DNA of 64,000 bases from Chloroflexota bacterium. GTDB lineage: Bacteria; Chloroflexota; Anaerolineae; Anaerolineales; Anaerolineaceae. Each line of letters opens with the position of its first letter. Position 1 is the stretch's first letter. Positions 50,053 through 62,281 of the stretch are shown here, piece after piece. A program made the translations under genes and the position numbers. Under the pieces are notes generated by a model. The model worked only from the letters and a program-made list of their open reading frames with translations. It had not been told where the DNA came from and did no database searches. The stretch lies in the NCBI GenBank assembly GCA_012799995.1, contig JAAZKE010000087.1, positions 1 through 64,000 on the forward strand, given 5' to 3'.

Positions 50053-50650
50053 ATGGAAAAACGCAAGGAAATACCGGACATTATCGTTGGGCGTTTACCC
50101 CGTTATCTGCGGGTCCTGATCAATTTGAAGGAGACCAAGGTTACCACTAACTCCCATGAACTGGGGCTTTTGTTGGGCTATTCCGCCGCTCAAGTACGAA
50201 AGGATCTCTCTCAATTTGACGGATTCGGGAAACAGGGTACCGGGTATAACATTGAATCGCTGATCAACAATCTGGAAGAGATTCTGAACGTGAAAGTCCC
50301 ACGTGGGATTGTCCTGGTCGGAATAGGCAACCTTGGAAAAGCGATTCTGCACTATAAAGGATTCGAGAAACTTTGACGATGATCCTGACCTTGAGGGAGT
50401 ATTGATTGGAAACTGCAAGGTGAAATCGCAGAAAATGCTCCGTAGCTTTATCCAGGAAAACAATATTCAGATTGCGATGATCACCACACCAGCGTCAGAA
50501 GCGCAAAAAGTTGCTGAAGAGCTGGTAGCCAGCGGAATTTCGGCAATATTAAGTTATGCAACCACAATTTTGAAGTTACCGGAAGAAATCCGCGTTGAAT
50601 ACAGTGATCCAATTATTTCGCTGCAACACATGACATATTATCTCGATTAG
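50053..50650 (+). pseudogene. rex: Redox-sensing repressor Rex, interrupted by a frameshifting deletion near 50370
   Basis: Frame 1: IPDIIVGRLPRYLRVLINLKE...VLVGIGNLGKAILHYKGFEKL*; other frame continues FDDDPDLEGVLIG...YATTILKLPEEIRVEYSDPIISLQHMTYYLD*. Confidence 0.87.
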
Positions 50651-50654
50651 AGAG

Positions 50655-50692
50655 CAAAAAAGAGACCGGATGTTTTTCTCCGGTCTCTTTTT
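50655..50692. terminator. Bidirectional terminator between rex and ABC operon
   Basis: AAAAAAGAGACCGGA...TCCGGTCTCTTTTT. Confidence 0.85.
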
Positions 50693-50701
50693 GTCATTGT
50701 T

Positions 50702-51481
50702 TTATCCAATTACGCTTCTATCTAATTCCTTCCAGTACAGTGCTTTACGCTCAATTAATCCGGAAAGGATATACAGGATCAGTCCAATCATGCTCAGCAG
50801 GATCACGGCATTCAGAATCAGGCGAATGTCATAGGTTTCATTGCCAAGCGTCAGCAGATAACCCAGACCGGCTTTCGCACCGATCATTTCACCAATCACT
50901 GCACCGGTCATCGCCTGTGTCAATGCCAGTTTAATGCCCGACAAAAGCATCTCAAGCGAATACGGTACCTCAAGCTGGGTAAACACCTGCCAGCGATTGG
51001 CTTTGAGTACCTTCATCAGGTTGTAAGCATTATCGTCAATGGAACGAATTGCGGTGACTTCATTGATCATGATCGGGAAAGAAACCACCAAAATGACCAG
51101 CGCAGCTTTGGATTCAATGCCCAGCCCCATCCACAAGATGAACAACGGAGCCAGGGAAATTTTCGGGGCTGTCTGAACGATAACCACGAAGGGCATGACC
51201 AATCGTTCAATCACTTTGATCTTTGCCATGATGTAACCGAGCACCAAACCAATCACAATACCGACACCAGTACCAACAAAAATCTCTTGAAGCGTGATCA
51301 TGATATGCTTGGTGATTTCACCGGTTTGAAACAGACGGATCATCGATCCCAGCAAATCCATCGGTCTGGGCAGCAGATAGTCAGGAACCTGAAAGATCTT
51401 GATATACAGTTCCCAAACCAATATCAGAACTGGAAAAACAAGAATGGGTAAGATTACATTACGATTTTTCTGATAGAACAC
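50702..51481 (-). CDS. ABC transporter permease (SsuC/TauC family)
   Basis: BPD_transp-like EAA region SFPIMINEVTAIRSIDDNAYNLMKVLKANRWQVFTQLEVPYSLEMLLSGIK. Confidence 0.9.
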   Translation of the reverse strand: MFYQKNRNVILPILVFPVLILVWELYIKIFQVPDYLLPRPMDLLGSMIRLFQTGEITKHIMITLQEIFVGTGVGIVIGLVLGYIMAKIKVIERLVMPFVVIVQTAPKISLAPLFILWMGLGIESKAALVILVVSFPIMINEVTAIRSIDDNAYNLMKVLKANRWQVFTQLEVPYSLEMLLSGIKLALTQAMTGAVIGEMIGAKAGLGYLLTLGNETYDIRLILNAVILLSMIGLILYILSGLIERKALYWKELDRSVIG

Positions 51482-51501
51482 GCTTCATCTCCAATATCTA
51501 A

Positions 51502-52626
51502 TTATTTTATGTAGAGCAGGTCGCTGGCAGAGAAAGTCTTATCGATCGTGCCATATTCTTTGGAGTTGTCGATCAGTTTCTGCCACTTTTCAACATTTGA
51601 TGCGCCAATACCATGCTCTTTTGTGTAATCGCTCTGCCATAAAGTTTTCACGAATACTTCGTTGAGAATTTCAACAACAACGTCCCTTCTTTCAGCGAAG
51701 GTCGGAGCCATTTTCTCAATGGAGTAATCAACCGATTCCTCGACATTATTGATAACGTATTCGATACCTTTATTCAACGCTTTGACAAATCCATCAACCG
51801 TCGCGGGATCATCAGCAACCAGCTTGTCGCTGGAAATCAACACGTTACCGAAGGAAGGCAGGAACTGATCACTGACGATATCAGCAGCGGCGTAGCCCTG
51901 GTTATTGAGTTCAATGGTACGCAGTTTTGAGAATACGATCGCGTCAACCTGACCCTGTGTCAGTGCAGTCAGAATGGCGCCGGTGCCAATGATCTCAACA
52001 TTAACGTCATCGACAGTCATACCAACGCTTTTCATCGCAGCTTCCAATTGGAAGTAGTTTGCAGAGCCGTGGCTAGTGACGCCAACTTTCTTGCCTTTCA
52101 GGTCAGCGGGAGTCTTGATGCCAGAATCAACACCAAAAATGATCGCGCCCAAACCTTCCTGATAGGTAGTGCTGACTACTTTCACAGGGATATCCTGGGC
52201 ACGGGCAGCGACAACCGCGTCAGCATTTGGGAAACCAAATTCGACATTACCGGAAGCAACGTTTTTCACGATGTCAGCAGCAGCTGCATAGTAAAATTCA
52301 ACATTCAGACCTTCTTCTGCGAAGAAGCCTTTCTCCTGCGCCATGTACAAAGGTGCATAGTAGGGAACTGCGGCACCATCGATTTGAATTGAGACGGTTT
52401 TCAGTTCTTTGTCTGAAACAACCGGAGCTTCTGGAGAAGCTTCTGCTTCAGCTTCGGGGGAGGCTTCCACTTCAGCTGCTTCTTCAGCAGTTGGTTCAGC
52501 GGCAACTTCGGTAGGAACTTCTGTCGCAGGGACAGCGGTCGGAGCTACGGTCGGTTTTGCGCAACCGGTAGCAACCAGAGCGATCACAAGAACGCTCATA
52601 ACAAACCATACAATTTTCTTACTCAT
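51502..52626 (-). CDS. ABC substrate-binding lipoprotein (NMT1/THI5-like)
   Basis: Lipobox VATGCAKPT; VSIQIDGAAVPYYAPLYMAQEKGFFAEEGLNVEFYYAAAADIVKNVASGNVEFGF. Confidence 0.92.
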   Translation of the reverse strand: MSKKIVWFVMSVLVIALVATGCAKPTVAPTAVPATEVPTEVAAEPTAEEAAEVEASPEAEAEASPEAPVVSDKELKTVSIQIDGAAVPYYAPLYMAQEKGFFAEEGLNVEFYYAAAADIVKNVASGNVEFGFPNADAVVAARAQDIPVKVVSTTYQEGLGAIIFGVDSGIKTPADLKGKKVGVTSHGSANYFQLEAAMKSVGMTVDDVNVEIIGTGAILTALTQGQVDAIVFSKLRTIELNNQGYAAADIVSDQFLPSFGNVLISSDKLVADDPATVDGFVKALNKGIEYVINNVEESVDYSIEKMAPTFAERRDVVVEILNEVFVKTLWQSDYTKEHGIGASNVEKWQKLIDNSKEYGTIDKTFSASDLLYIK

Positions 52627-52653
52627 GAATAGATCTCCTTACATTCATTCTGA

Positions 52654-53442
52654 TTACCAGGCATGGGACGCCTCCAAAAATTTGGATGCGCCGGACAATG
52701 CCGTTTTACACAAATTAACCTGCGATTCCAGATTATCAACCAGCCATTCGTCGGTGATGCGATTGCAGTGAACCGAGCAGATACTGCCGGCATGAACCTG
52801 ATAAAGCGATGACAGTGTCAAAATCGTTTCCGCCTCCATCTCCAGATTCAAAATATTCAGCTTGCGATACCGTTCGATTTCAGCCGCTTCATCGTATCCT
52901 GTTTCAAAAGGTAATGCCCGCCCCTGGCCATGGTAAAACGACCCGACCGAAGCACATATGCCAGTTGTATATTCAACCCCATTTTCACGACAGGCATCAA
53001 TCAACGCGTTTGTTATTTCAAGCGAAGCAACGGCGGGATATTCCGGCGGTGCATAGAAAATGGAGGAACCACCCCTTCGCATTGCGCCCGTATTGATGAC
53101 ATAACTTCCACAGGGGATTTCCTCTTTCAGCACACCGGTTCCGCCAATGCGAATCAGCCCTTTTACTCCCAGCGAAATCAACTGAATCACAGCGATCTCG
53201 GTAGATGGGGCACCGATTCCGGTCGAACAAACTGAAATCTTCTTCCCGCGATAAAACCCGGTCCCCACAGTGTACTCGCGATTTTCCGAGAGGATTTCAA
53301 AATCATCACATAAATCATAAAAAAGTTTTACCCTTCCAGGGTCGCCCGGAAGCAGAACTACGTCTCCAATCTGTTCTTTACTGATGCGCAGATGAGGGAC
53401 TTTTCCATCGATAGAAGGGTTTGAAGCCGATGCGTATTTCAT
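52654..53442 (-). CDS. Nucleoside phosphorylase (uridine phosphorylase-like)
   Basis: PHLRISKEQIGDVVLLPGDPGRVKLFYDLCDDF...SVCSTGIGAPSTEIAVIQLISLGVKGLIRIGGTGVL. Confidence 0.88.
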   Translation of the reverse strand: MKYASASNPSIDGKVPHLRISKEQIGDVVLLPGDPGRVKLFYDLCDDFEILSENREYTVGTGFYRGKKISVCSTGIGAPSTEIAVIQLISLGVKGLIRIGGTGVLKEEIPCGSYVINTGAMRRGGSSIFYAPPEYPAVASLEITNALIDACRENGVEYTTGICASVGSFYHGQGRALPFETGYDEAAEIERYRKLNILNLEMEAETILTLSSLYQVHAGSICSVHCNRITDEWLVDNLESQVNLCKTALSGASKFLEASHAW

Positions 53443-53449
53443 CGATTTT

Positions 53450-54235
53450 CTATTCCTTTTTCGATTCATGCCAATAAAGCATTTTATTCTCCGCAATGTG
53501 GACCATCTCGTAGGTCGCAATGCCAAGCAGGATCGTCAACAGAATACCGGCGATTAACATCGGGGTTTCATAGGTAGAGGATGCATAAGTCAGAATATAG
53601 CCCAACCCCTGCTTTCCGGACATCCATTCAGCTACAATTGCGCCGATCACTGCCTGTACAATTCCGATCTTCAAGCTTGAGAATAACGATGGCAGCGCAT
53701 ATTGGAATTCCACCTGCGAAAAAATCTGCCAGCGATTCGCTTTCAGAACTTTCATCAGATTCTTCACATCAGAAGGGATGGATTCCAGACCGAGCATCAT
53801 GCCAGCCAGAACAGGGAAAACTACCATCGAAATGATCAGGATGATCTTGGATACCACTCCAATCCCAAACCAGACAATGAACAACGGAACAAGTGCGATT
53901 TTCGGAGCAGTCTGGAAGAAGATCAGATAAGGCATCAACGCGGTCTTGATCCAGTCAGTTTTTATGAACAAATAGCCAAGAACAATCCCCAAAAAAGACC
54001 CAATCAGGAAACCGAGCATTACTTCATAGGTGGTCGCCCACAAGTGTCCCCATACCAGCCCGCTGGTGAAAAGCCCAATAAAGCTGCTCCAAACCTGATC
54101 AGGCGATGGAAGGATATAAGTCGGAACATCGTTCAACTTTGTATAGAGGAACCAGATCAGGATGAAGAATCCGATCGAAAGCACATATTCCCCTATGGAA
54201 CGCAGGAAATTAGCAGTCTTACCATGTCTTTTCAT
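53450..54235 (-). CDS. ABC transporter permease (SsuC/TauC family), second
   Basis: VVFPVLAGMMLGLESIPSDVKNLMKVLKANRWQIFSQVEFQYALPSLFSSLKIGIVQAVIGAIVAEW. Confidence 0.9.
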   Translation of the reverse strand: MKRHGKTANFLRSIGEYVLSIGFFILIWFLYTKLNDVPTYILPSPDQVWSSFIGLFTSGLVWGHLWATTYEVMLGFLIGSFLGIVLGYLFIKTDWIKTALMPYLIFFQTAPKIALVPLFIVWFGIGVVSKIILIISMVVFPVLAGMMLGLESIPSDVKNLMKVLKANRWQIFSQVEFQYALPSLFSSLKIGIVQAVIGAIVAEWMSGKQGLGYILTYASSTYETPMLIAGILLTILLGIATYEMVHIAENKMLYWHESKKE

Positions 54236-54981
54236 CCAATTAACTCCCGCAGGTATTTGTTAAGCTCTGCAAAACGCGGATTGTTCCGAGTATCTTCATT
54301 GCGTGGACGCGGCAAATCAATGGTTACAATTTCGCGGATTCTTCCCGGTCGGGTTGCCATCACAAGAACACGATCCGAGAGAAAGGTTGCTTCCTCAATG
54401 CTATGGGTCACGAACAATATCGTTTTACCGGTTTTGGACCAGATCTTGAGCAACTGCAGGTTGAGGTGGTCACGCGTAAGGGCATCCAACGCTCCGAAAG
54501 GTTCATCCATCAGCAACAGCGGTGCATCGTATGACAACGCCCGAACAATCGAAACCCGCTGCTTCATACCGCCTGATAATTCTCGTGGCAGCGCAGTTGA
54601 AAATTCGGTCAAACCAGCCAGTTCCAGCAGCTCATCCAGTCTTTTTTCATTTTCCGGCGAGCGTTTTTTCTGAATGACCAGCGGGAACTCTGCATTTTCA
54701 CGTACATTTTTCCATGGCAGCAACACAGAGTCCTGAAAGACAAACCCCAGTTTGTTCTCTGGATCCGAGTAGATGATTTCCCCGGAGGTGGGCTTTTCCA
54801 AACCACCGATAATCTTCAACAGAGTCGATTTCCCGCATCCGGAGGGGCCAATAATCGAGACGAACTCACCATTCTCGATTTCCAGGTTGATATCCGTCAA
54901 AGCGACGGTATCATCTTTCAGCAGGTTCTTATAGACTTTTCCAAGATTCTTGGTAACAACACTGTATTTGGTAGATTCCAT
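54232..54981 (-). CDS. ABC transporter ATP-binding protein (SsuB/TauB family)
   Basis: GPSGCGKSTLLKIIGG, LSGGMKQRVSIVRAL, LLMDEPFGALD. Confidence 0.94.
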   Translation of the reverse strand: MESTKYSVVTKNLGKVYKNLLKDDTVALTDINLEIENGEFVSIIGPSGCGKSTLLKIIGGLEKPTSGEIIYSDPENKLGFVFQDSVLLPWKNVRENAEFPLVIQKKRSPENEKRLDELLELAGLTEFSTALPRELSGGMKQRVSIVRALSYDAPLLLMDEPFGALDALTRDHLNLQLLKIWSKTGKTILFVTHSIEEATFLSDRVLVMATRPGRIREIVTIDLPRPRNEDTRNNPRFAELNKYLRELIG

Positions 54982-54983
54982 AG

Positions 54984-55715
54984 CTATCCTATCTGGTTTG
55001 ATATTTGATCCGCACAAGCGATCAATTCGGGAATATATAAATCAGCATTTGCATCATCTTTGGTCGTAGTAAAGGCAAGCGCCGCGACTACGTTACGATT
55101 AAAATCGAAGACCGGGCACGCATATCCTTTGCGCCCCATTTGCAGTTCTTCATCGATACAGGCATACCCCAGTTCGCGCACCTTTGCCAGTTCCACTCGG
55201 AGCGCCTCAAAAGAGGTTATTGTATGCGGGGTGGATGGTTGCTCACGGATTGTGTCAAATAACACATGCACGTTCTCTTCAGGCATATAAGCGCAGTAGA
55301 CCCTCCCTGCAGAAGTAGAAAACAGAGGCAAGATCTGTCCAATTTTCACCATGTAATAACTGGCATCCTCCCGCTCCACACTGGCGATGTTGATTATTTG
55401 GGTGGCTTCCATCGCGCACAGGATTACAGTTCGTTCGATTTTGTCGGAAAGGCAGCGCATCAATGGCAGGGCCGCATCGACCAGTAGATCGTTTTTATAG
55501 AGATTAGAGGCAACTGTTAAAATCGTATAACCCAGACGGTAAAGCCGGGTTTGCTCGTTTTTCATCACAATCTTATTCGCGCGTAAACTGTTCAACAGCC
55601 TGTGTGTTGTTGAGGGCGGCAAGTTCAGCTCGTTTGCAGCTTCATTCACCGTCATCCCACCGGGGTGACTGCTCAGTGTTTTGATCAGGTCGATTGTGCG
55701 ATCTATTAATTTCAT
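54984..55715 (-). CDS. IclR family transcriptional regulator
   Basis: DLIKTLSSHPGGMTVNEAANELNLPPSTTHRLLNSLRANKIV; C-terminal effector domain. Confidence 0.92.
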   Translation of the reverse strand: MKLIDRTIDLIKTLSSHPGGMTVNEAANELNLPPSTTHRLLNSLRANKIVMKNEQTRLYRLGYTILTVASNLYKNDLLVDAALPLMRCLSDKIERTVILCAMEATQIINIASVEREDASYYMVKIGQILPLFSTSAGRVYCAYMPEENVHVLFDTIREQPSTPHTITSFEALRVELAKVRELGYACIDEELQMGRKGYACPVFDFNRNVVAALAFTTTKDDANADLYIPELIACADQISNQIG

Positions 55716-55729
55716 TATAATTCCGCTTT

Positions 55730-55746
55730 ATGGAATCTTATTCCAT
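55730..55746. promoter_or_regulatory. Candidate IclR-family operator
   Basis: Perfect palindrome ATGGAAT-CTT-ATTCCAT just upstream of the iclR start. Confidence 0.55.
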
Positions 55747-55794
55747 CTTCTGAAATTTAAAACAATTATATATTGTTTTACAATCTTGTCAAGT

Positions 55795-55825
55795 AAAAAT
55801 GACCTCTTTTATGAGGTCATTTTTT
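55795..55825. terminator. Bidirectional intrinsic terminator (mreB 3' side)
   Basis: AAAAATGACCTC tttt atGAGGTCATTTTTT. Confidence 0.85.
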
Positions 55826-55850
55826 GATTCACTTTTTATATCAACGGGAG

Positions 55851-56858
55851 TTATCCCTGCAGCAGCGACCGTTTATAAACTTCGCGCATCGTGATAGCTT
55901 TTGCGGCACCCAAAGCAGTACAGATTGTCGGTTCATCGACCATGTACGCTGGAATTCCCAGCGATTTGGTCAGGAATTTGTCTATGCCGCGCAATAAAGA
56001 AGTGCCTCCGCAAAGTGCCACTCCGCGATCAATAATGTCTGAAATCAACTCTGGAGGCGTTTTTTCCAATACCTTGCGTGCAATCCCAGCAATTTCGTTC
56101 AATGGGTCCTGCAAAGCATCCACGATGTCATCCGTAGTAAGCATGACTGGTTTCGGCAGCCCGGATACCTGATCCTGCCCCTGAATCTCCATTTGCTGTG
56201 GCTGTTCAACGTGAACAGCGCTGCCAATGCGAATCTTAATCTGCTCAGCGGTCGGTAAGCCGATAATGACCCCATATTTCTTTCGAACGTAACTTTGGAT
56301 CGCTTCGTCTAGCTTCAACCCCGCTGTTTGAGAAGATTCAGAGGTGACGAGCCCGTTCATTGCCATCACTGCCGCCTGGGTTAGTCCAGCTCCCAAGCAC
56401 AAGATCATGTTTCCTGAGGGGGTAGAAATCGGAAGGTCAACTCCAATCGCAGCCGCCAAGGGCTGTTCAATCAATAACACCTCGCGCGAGTTAGTCCCCA
56501 ATCCGACTTCGTGTACTGCACGGCGTTCGACGCTGGTAATCCCGCATGGAATGGTGATCAGAATCCGCGGACGAAAGATCAACATTGTTCCGCACACCTT
56601 TTGAATGGAAAAACGCAGCAGGTTTTCGGTGATTTCATATTCAGCGATCACACCATTTCGCAGCGGTTGAACCACTTCAATGCTCTCTGGTACGCGACCC
56701 ACCATGTCCTTCGCTGCCTGACCCCATTCAACCATCTTCATCTCTTCAACGATGATTGCCGCAAGGGTAGGTTCCTGCAACAGCAATTGCCGTCCTTCGG
56801 CAATTACCAGATTTAAAGTTCCCAGATCAATCCCAATTTCACGAGAGAAGAGTGGCAT
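55851..56858 (-). CDS. mreB: MreB-like actin homologue with divergent nucleotide-binding motifs
   Basis: REIGIDLGTLNLVIAEG...LLIEQPLAAAIGVDLPI...CLGAGLTQAAVMAMNGLV...DRGVALCGGTSLLRGIDKFLTKSLGIP. Confidence 0.88.
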   Translation of the reverse strand: MPLFSREIGIDLGTLNLVIAEGRQLLLQEPTLAAIIVEEMKMVEWGQAAKDMVGRVPESIEVVQPLRNGVIAEYEITENLLRFSIQKVCGTMLIFRPRILITIPCGITSVERRAVHEVGLGTNSREVLLIEQPLAAAIGVDLPISTPSGNMILCLGAGLTQAAVMAMNGLVTSESSQTAGLKLDEAIQSYVRKKYGVIIGLPTAEQIKIRIGSAVHVEQPQQMEIQGQDQVSGLPKPVMLTTDDIVDALQDPLNEIAGIARKVLEKTPPELISDIIDRGVALCGGTSLLRGIDKFLTKSLGIPAYMVDEPTICTALGAAKAITMREVYKRSLLQG

Positions 56859-56997
56859 GTATTTTCAGATCCAATCCCGGAACGGAACCCGTTCCGTAAT
56901 ATTCTTATTCACTAAAATAATAATCGATAAGTTGACAAAATCAGGAATTCTGTTTTTACTAATTGCAAATTCCTTTAAATTTTTTTTGCGCTGTAGA

Positions 56998-57441
56998 TCA
57001 ATGATGTTTAATTGTCTTTGAACTTGGTCGCCTTCGCCCATGCTTACGATAAGCGTTCATTCGCATGGTCGATTTCTTCATCAACATCATCGCTTTCATG
57101 AATTCGCTGGAACTGTGCGATGGGATACCTGCCATCATTTCAACCGCACGATTTCGGGCTTCTTCCGCTCGTTCATAATCAATGTCATCGATGTTTTCGG
57201 ACGAATCGACCAACACCCGAACCTGATCCGGTTTGACCTCAGCGATTCCCCCTGTCGAAGTAAAGAACAGATCCTCTCCTTCGGTCTTAAGTGTAATAAT
57301 CCCATTTTGAAGTTTAGTATACAAACGGACGTGGTTTTCCAGAATTCCCAGTTGTCCGGTAATGGAAGGCAGCAGCACCATATCCACTATGCCATCATAG
57401 ACAATGTGATATCGGGAAACAATTAAACAGTGAATAGCCAT
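56998..57441 (-). CDS. atpC: F1 ATP synthase epsilon subunit
   Basis: VDMVLLPSITGQLGILENHVRLYTKLQNGIITL...FTSTGGIAEVKPDQVRVLVD; follows atpD. Confidence 0.88.
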   Translation of the reverse strand: MAIHCLIVSRYHIVYDGIVDMVLLPSITGQLGILENHVRLYTKLQNGIITLKTEGEDLFFTSTGGIAEVKPDQVRVLVDSSENIDDIDYERAEEARNRAVEMMAGIPSHSSSEFMKAMMLMKKSTMRMNAYRKHGRRRPSSKTIKHH

Positions 57442-57446
57442 CTTAC

Positions 57447-59758
<2,312 letters not shown>

Positions 59759-59761
59759 TAG

Positions 59762-61426
59762 TTACTTCCAGATCATGTTAAATTTCTCAATGCTGTCTAC
59801 CAACATCGCTTCCAGTTCTTCTGTCAGCTTTTTCTGAGCTCCGATCATCCGGCAAAGACTCTCATTGCTGGAATGCATGTAATTCAAAAATTCCTTCTCC
59901 CAGCGACTGATGTCTGCTACGTTGATCTTGTCGAGGTAGCCGTGCGTTCCAGCATAAAGCACCATGACCTGATCTACTACCGGGTAAGGCGTATATTGCG
60001 GTTGTTTGAGCAGCTCCTGCAACACTTCTCCGCGCTCCAGCAACTGCATGGTCGTTTTGTCCAGATCCGATCCAAACTGCGCAAACGATGCAATCTCATG
60101 GAAAGCAGCCATATCAAGCCGCAGACTACCGGCAACTTTTTTCATGGCCGGGATTTGTGCCGATCCGCCAACCCGCGAGACAGAAATACCGACGTTGATC
60201 GCAGGGCGGATGCCGGCATTGAACAAACCGGTCTCCAAATAAATCTGACCATCGGTGATCGAAATCACATTGGTTGGCACATACGCAGAGACGTCCCCAA
60301 GCAGCGTTTCAATAATAGGCAGCGCGGTTGAACTGCCTCCGCTCCCTTTCAGCTGCCGAATCTCAAGCGTGTCATTTTCGCTTGCCTTATTCAGCGCATC
60401 TTCTGCTTCTTTCCTCGACATCGGGCCTTCAAAGACCCTGCCATCCACTGAATCGTTCAGCTCCACGAAGCCTTCCGGCGTATCCCTCTTTACCAGTAAA
60501 TATTTACGATCCAACTTGGCTGATCGCTCCAACAACCTGGAATGGAGGTAAAACAGATCTCCGGGATATGCTTCCCGTCCCGGCGGACGCCGCATCAGCA
60601 GCGAAAGCTGCCTATATGCCCAGGCATGCTTGGACAAGTCATCATAGACCACCAGCGCGTCCTCTCCCCGCTCCATGAAATATTCACTCATTGCACAGCC
60701 TGCATACGGGGCAATATACTGCATCCCGGCATTTTCATCCGCGCCGGCCATGATTACAATCGTGTTTTCCAACGCGTCCATCTCTTCCAGCTTGGCGATA
60801 ATCTGGGCAACGGATGATTTTTTCTGCCCAATCGCAACGTAAATACAATACACTTTTTGGTGGCTTTGATTGATGATCGTATCAATAGCGATGGCAGTTT
60901 TCCCGGTTTGGCGATCCCCGATGATCAATTCACGCTGTCCGCGCCCGATGGGTGTCATCGCGTCAATTGCTTTGATTCCGGTCTGTAGCGGTGTGTCTAC
61001 ATCTGATCGCTCAATAATTCCAGGCGCAATTTTCTCAATCGGTCGGTATCCTTCGGAGTTGACAGGGCCTTTCCCATCAATCGGTTCTCCCAGTGGGTTG
61101 ATCACCCGCCCCAGGAACTTCTTTCCAACCGGTATCGAGGCAACCCTGCCCAGCTTCTTGACAATTGAATCTTCTTTTATAGTGTAATAATCGCCGAGCA
61201 CAATGATGCCGATCGATTCAATCTCAAGGTTGAAAGCGATTCCCAGCGCGCCGTTTTCGAACTCTACCAGTTCCTGGCTGCCGATCGAATTCAGCCCAGC
61301 CACTCTGGCGATTCCATCGCCTACCTCTTTGACAATACCGATATCTTCAACATCAATTTTCTGCTCGTACTGGTCTATTCGATTGAACAAATCTGTAGTG
61401 ATATCGCGTATGGCTTTTTCCGGCAT
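59762..61426 (-). CDS. atpA: F1 ATP synthase alpha subunit
   Basis: [79 protein letters not shown]. Confidence 0.97.
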   Translation of the reverse strand: MPEKAIRDITTDLFNRIDQYEQKIDVEDIGIVKEVGDGIARVAGLNSIGSQELVEFENGALGIAFNLEIESIGIIVLGDYYTIKEDSIVKKLGRVASIPVGKKFLGRVINPLGEPIDGKGPVNSEGYRPIEKIAPGIIERSDVDTPLQTGIKAIDAMTPIGRGQRELIIGDRQTGKTAIAIDTIINQSHQKVYCIYVAIGQKKSSVAQIIAKLEEMDALENTIVIMAGADENAGMQYIAPYAGCAMSEYFMERGEDALVVYDDLSKHAWAYRQLSLLMRRPPGREAYPGDLFYLHSRLLERSAKLDRKYLLVKRDTPEGFVELNDSVDGRVFEGPMSRKEAEDALNKASENDTLEIRQLKGSGGSSTALPIIETLLGDVSAYVPTNVISITDGQIYLETGLFNAGIRPAINVGISVSRVGGSAQIPAMKKVAGSLRLDMAAFHEIASFAQFGSDLDKTTMQLLERGEVLQELLKQPQYTPYPVVDQVMVLYAGTHGYLDKINVADISRWEKEFLNYMHSSNESLCRMIGAQKKLTEELEAMLVDSIEKFNMIWK

Positions 61427-61673
61427 ATTTCCTCATCCCAACTTTTTCGAAATCAGTTCGCAGTCCCGCATCTTTATCAAGCACTTATACTGACTTCACC
61501 TGTCAATTATAGATTTATCCTGAATTTTTGCAGAGACTCAAGTCGTAAGCTGTTACGTGTGTTGCAGTTTCCATCTTGTCATTTTATTGTTGACCGAAAC
61601 AGCTACTTTTGATAAACTTTGACAGTCGGCGTTGTACCCTTCGCCGAATACTTTTTGTGAAAGGGCTTGATAA

Positions 61674-62210
61674 ATGAAAGTACTATTACTCAAAGATGTG
61701 TACAAACTGGGTCACGCAGGTGACGTAAAGAAGGTCGCGGACGGATATGGCAGAAACTATCTGATCCCTTACGGTTTTGCCACGCTGGCAACACCAACCG
61801 CAGTCAAAGCTGCCGCAGATATCAAAAAGAAGGCTGACAAACTGCGTGCAGAGATGACTACCGAGATAGAAGGCATAGCGAAGAAGATCGAAGGAACCGT
61901 TTTGACCTTCGCCAGCAAGGCTGGTGAAACCGGCAAGCTATATGGATCGATCACCTCCCAGATGATTGCTGAAGCGCTCAGCGAAATAGCCGGCACTATG
62001 ATCGATAAGAAACTGATCACCGTCGAACCGATTCGCACACTCGGCGAACATCCGGTGACTGTCCACCTCACCGCCGACATTTACCCTTCAGTTAAGGTGA
62101 TTGTCCATCGCGAAGGTGAAAAGATCGTTGTTGAGAATGTTGATGAAAATGCAGAAGAAGCCGTTGAAGAAGCTCCTGTTGCTGAAGAAGAAGCTGACGA
62201 GAGCAACTAA
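61674..62210 (+). CDS. rplI: 50S ribosomal protein L9 with acidic C-terminal tail
   Basis: MKVLLLKDVYKLGHAGDVKKVADGYGRNYLIPYGFA; tail ENVDENAEEAVEEAPVAEEEADESN. Confidence 0.96.
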   Translation: MKVLLLKDVYKLGHAGDVKKVADGYGRNYLIPYGFATLATPTAVKAAADIKKKADKLRAEMTTEIEGIAKKIEGTVLTFASKAGETGKLYGSITSQMIAEALSEIAGTMIDKKLITVEPIRTLGEHPVTVHLTADIYPSVKVIVHREGEKIVVENVDENAEEAVEEAPVAEEEADESN

Positions 62211-62233
62211 CTTTTCAGGAAAGCCTCAAATTG

Positions 62234-62262
62234 AAAAGGTCAGGCGCATTGCCTGACCTTTT
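62234..62262 (+). terminator. Intrinsic terminator after rplI
   Basis: AAAAGGTCAGGC gcatt GCCTGACCTTTT. Confidence 0.75.
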
Positions 62263-62281
62263 GCTTATATAATGGAACAAT

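Noticed and set aside
50333-50650. Separate 105-aa protein
   Set aside because: It is the C-terminal part of Rex out of frame with 50053-50376.
53702-54673. 323-aa plus-strand ORF
   Set aside because: Antisense to ABC permease and ATPase genes with clear Walker/signature motifs; spurious.
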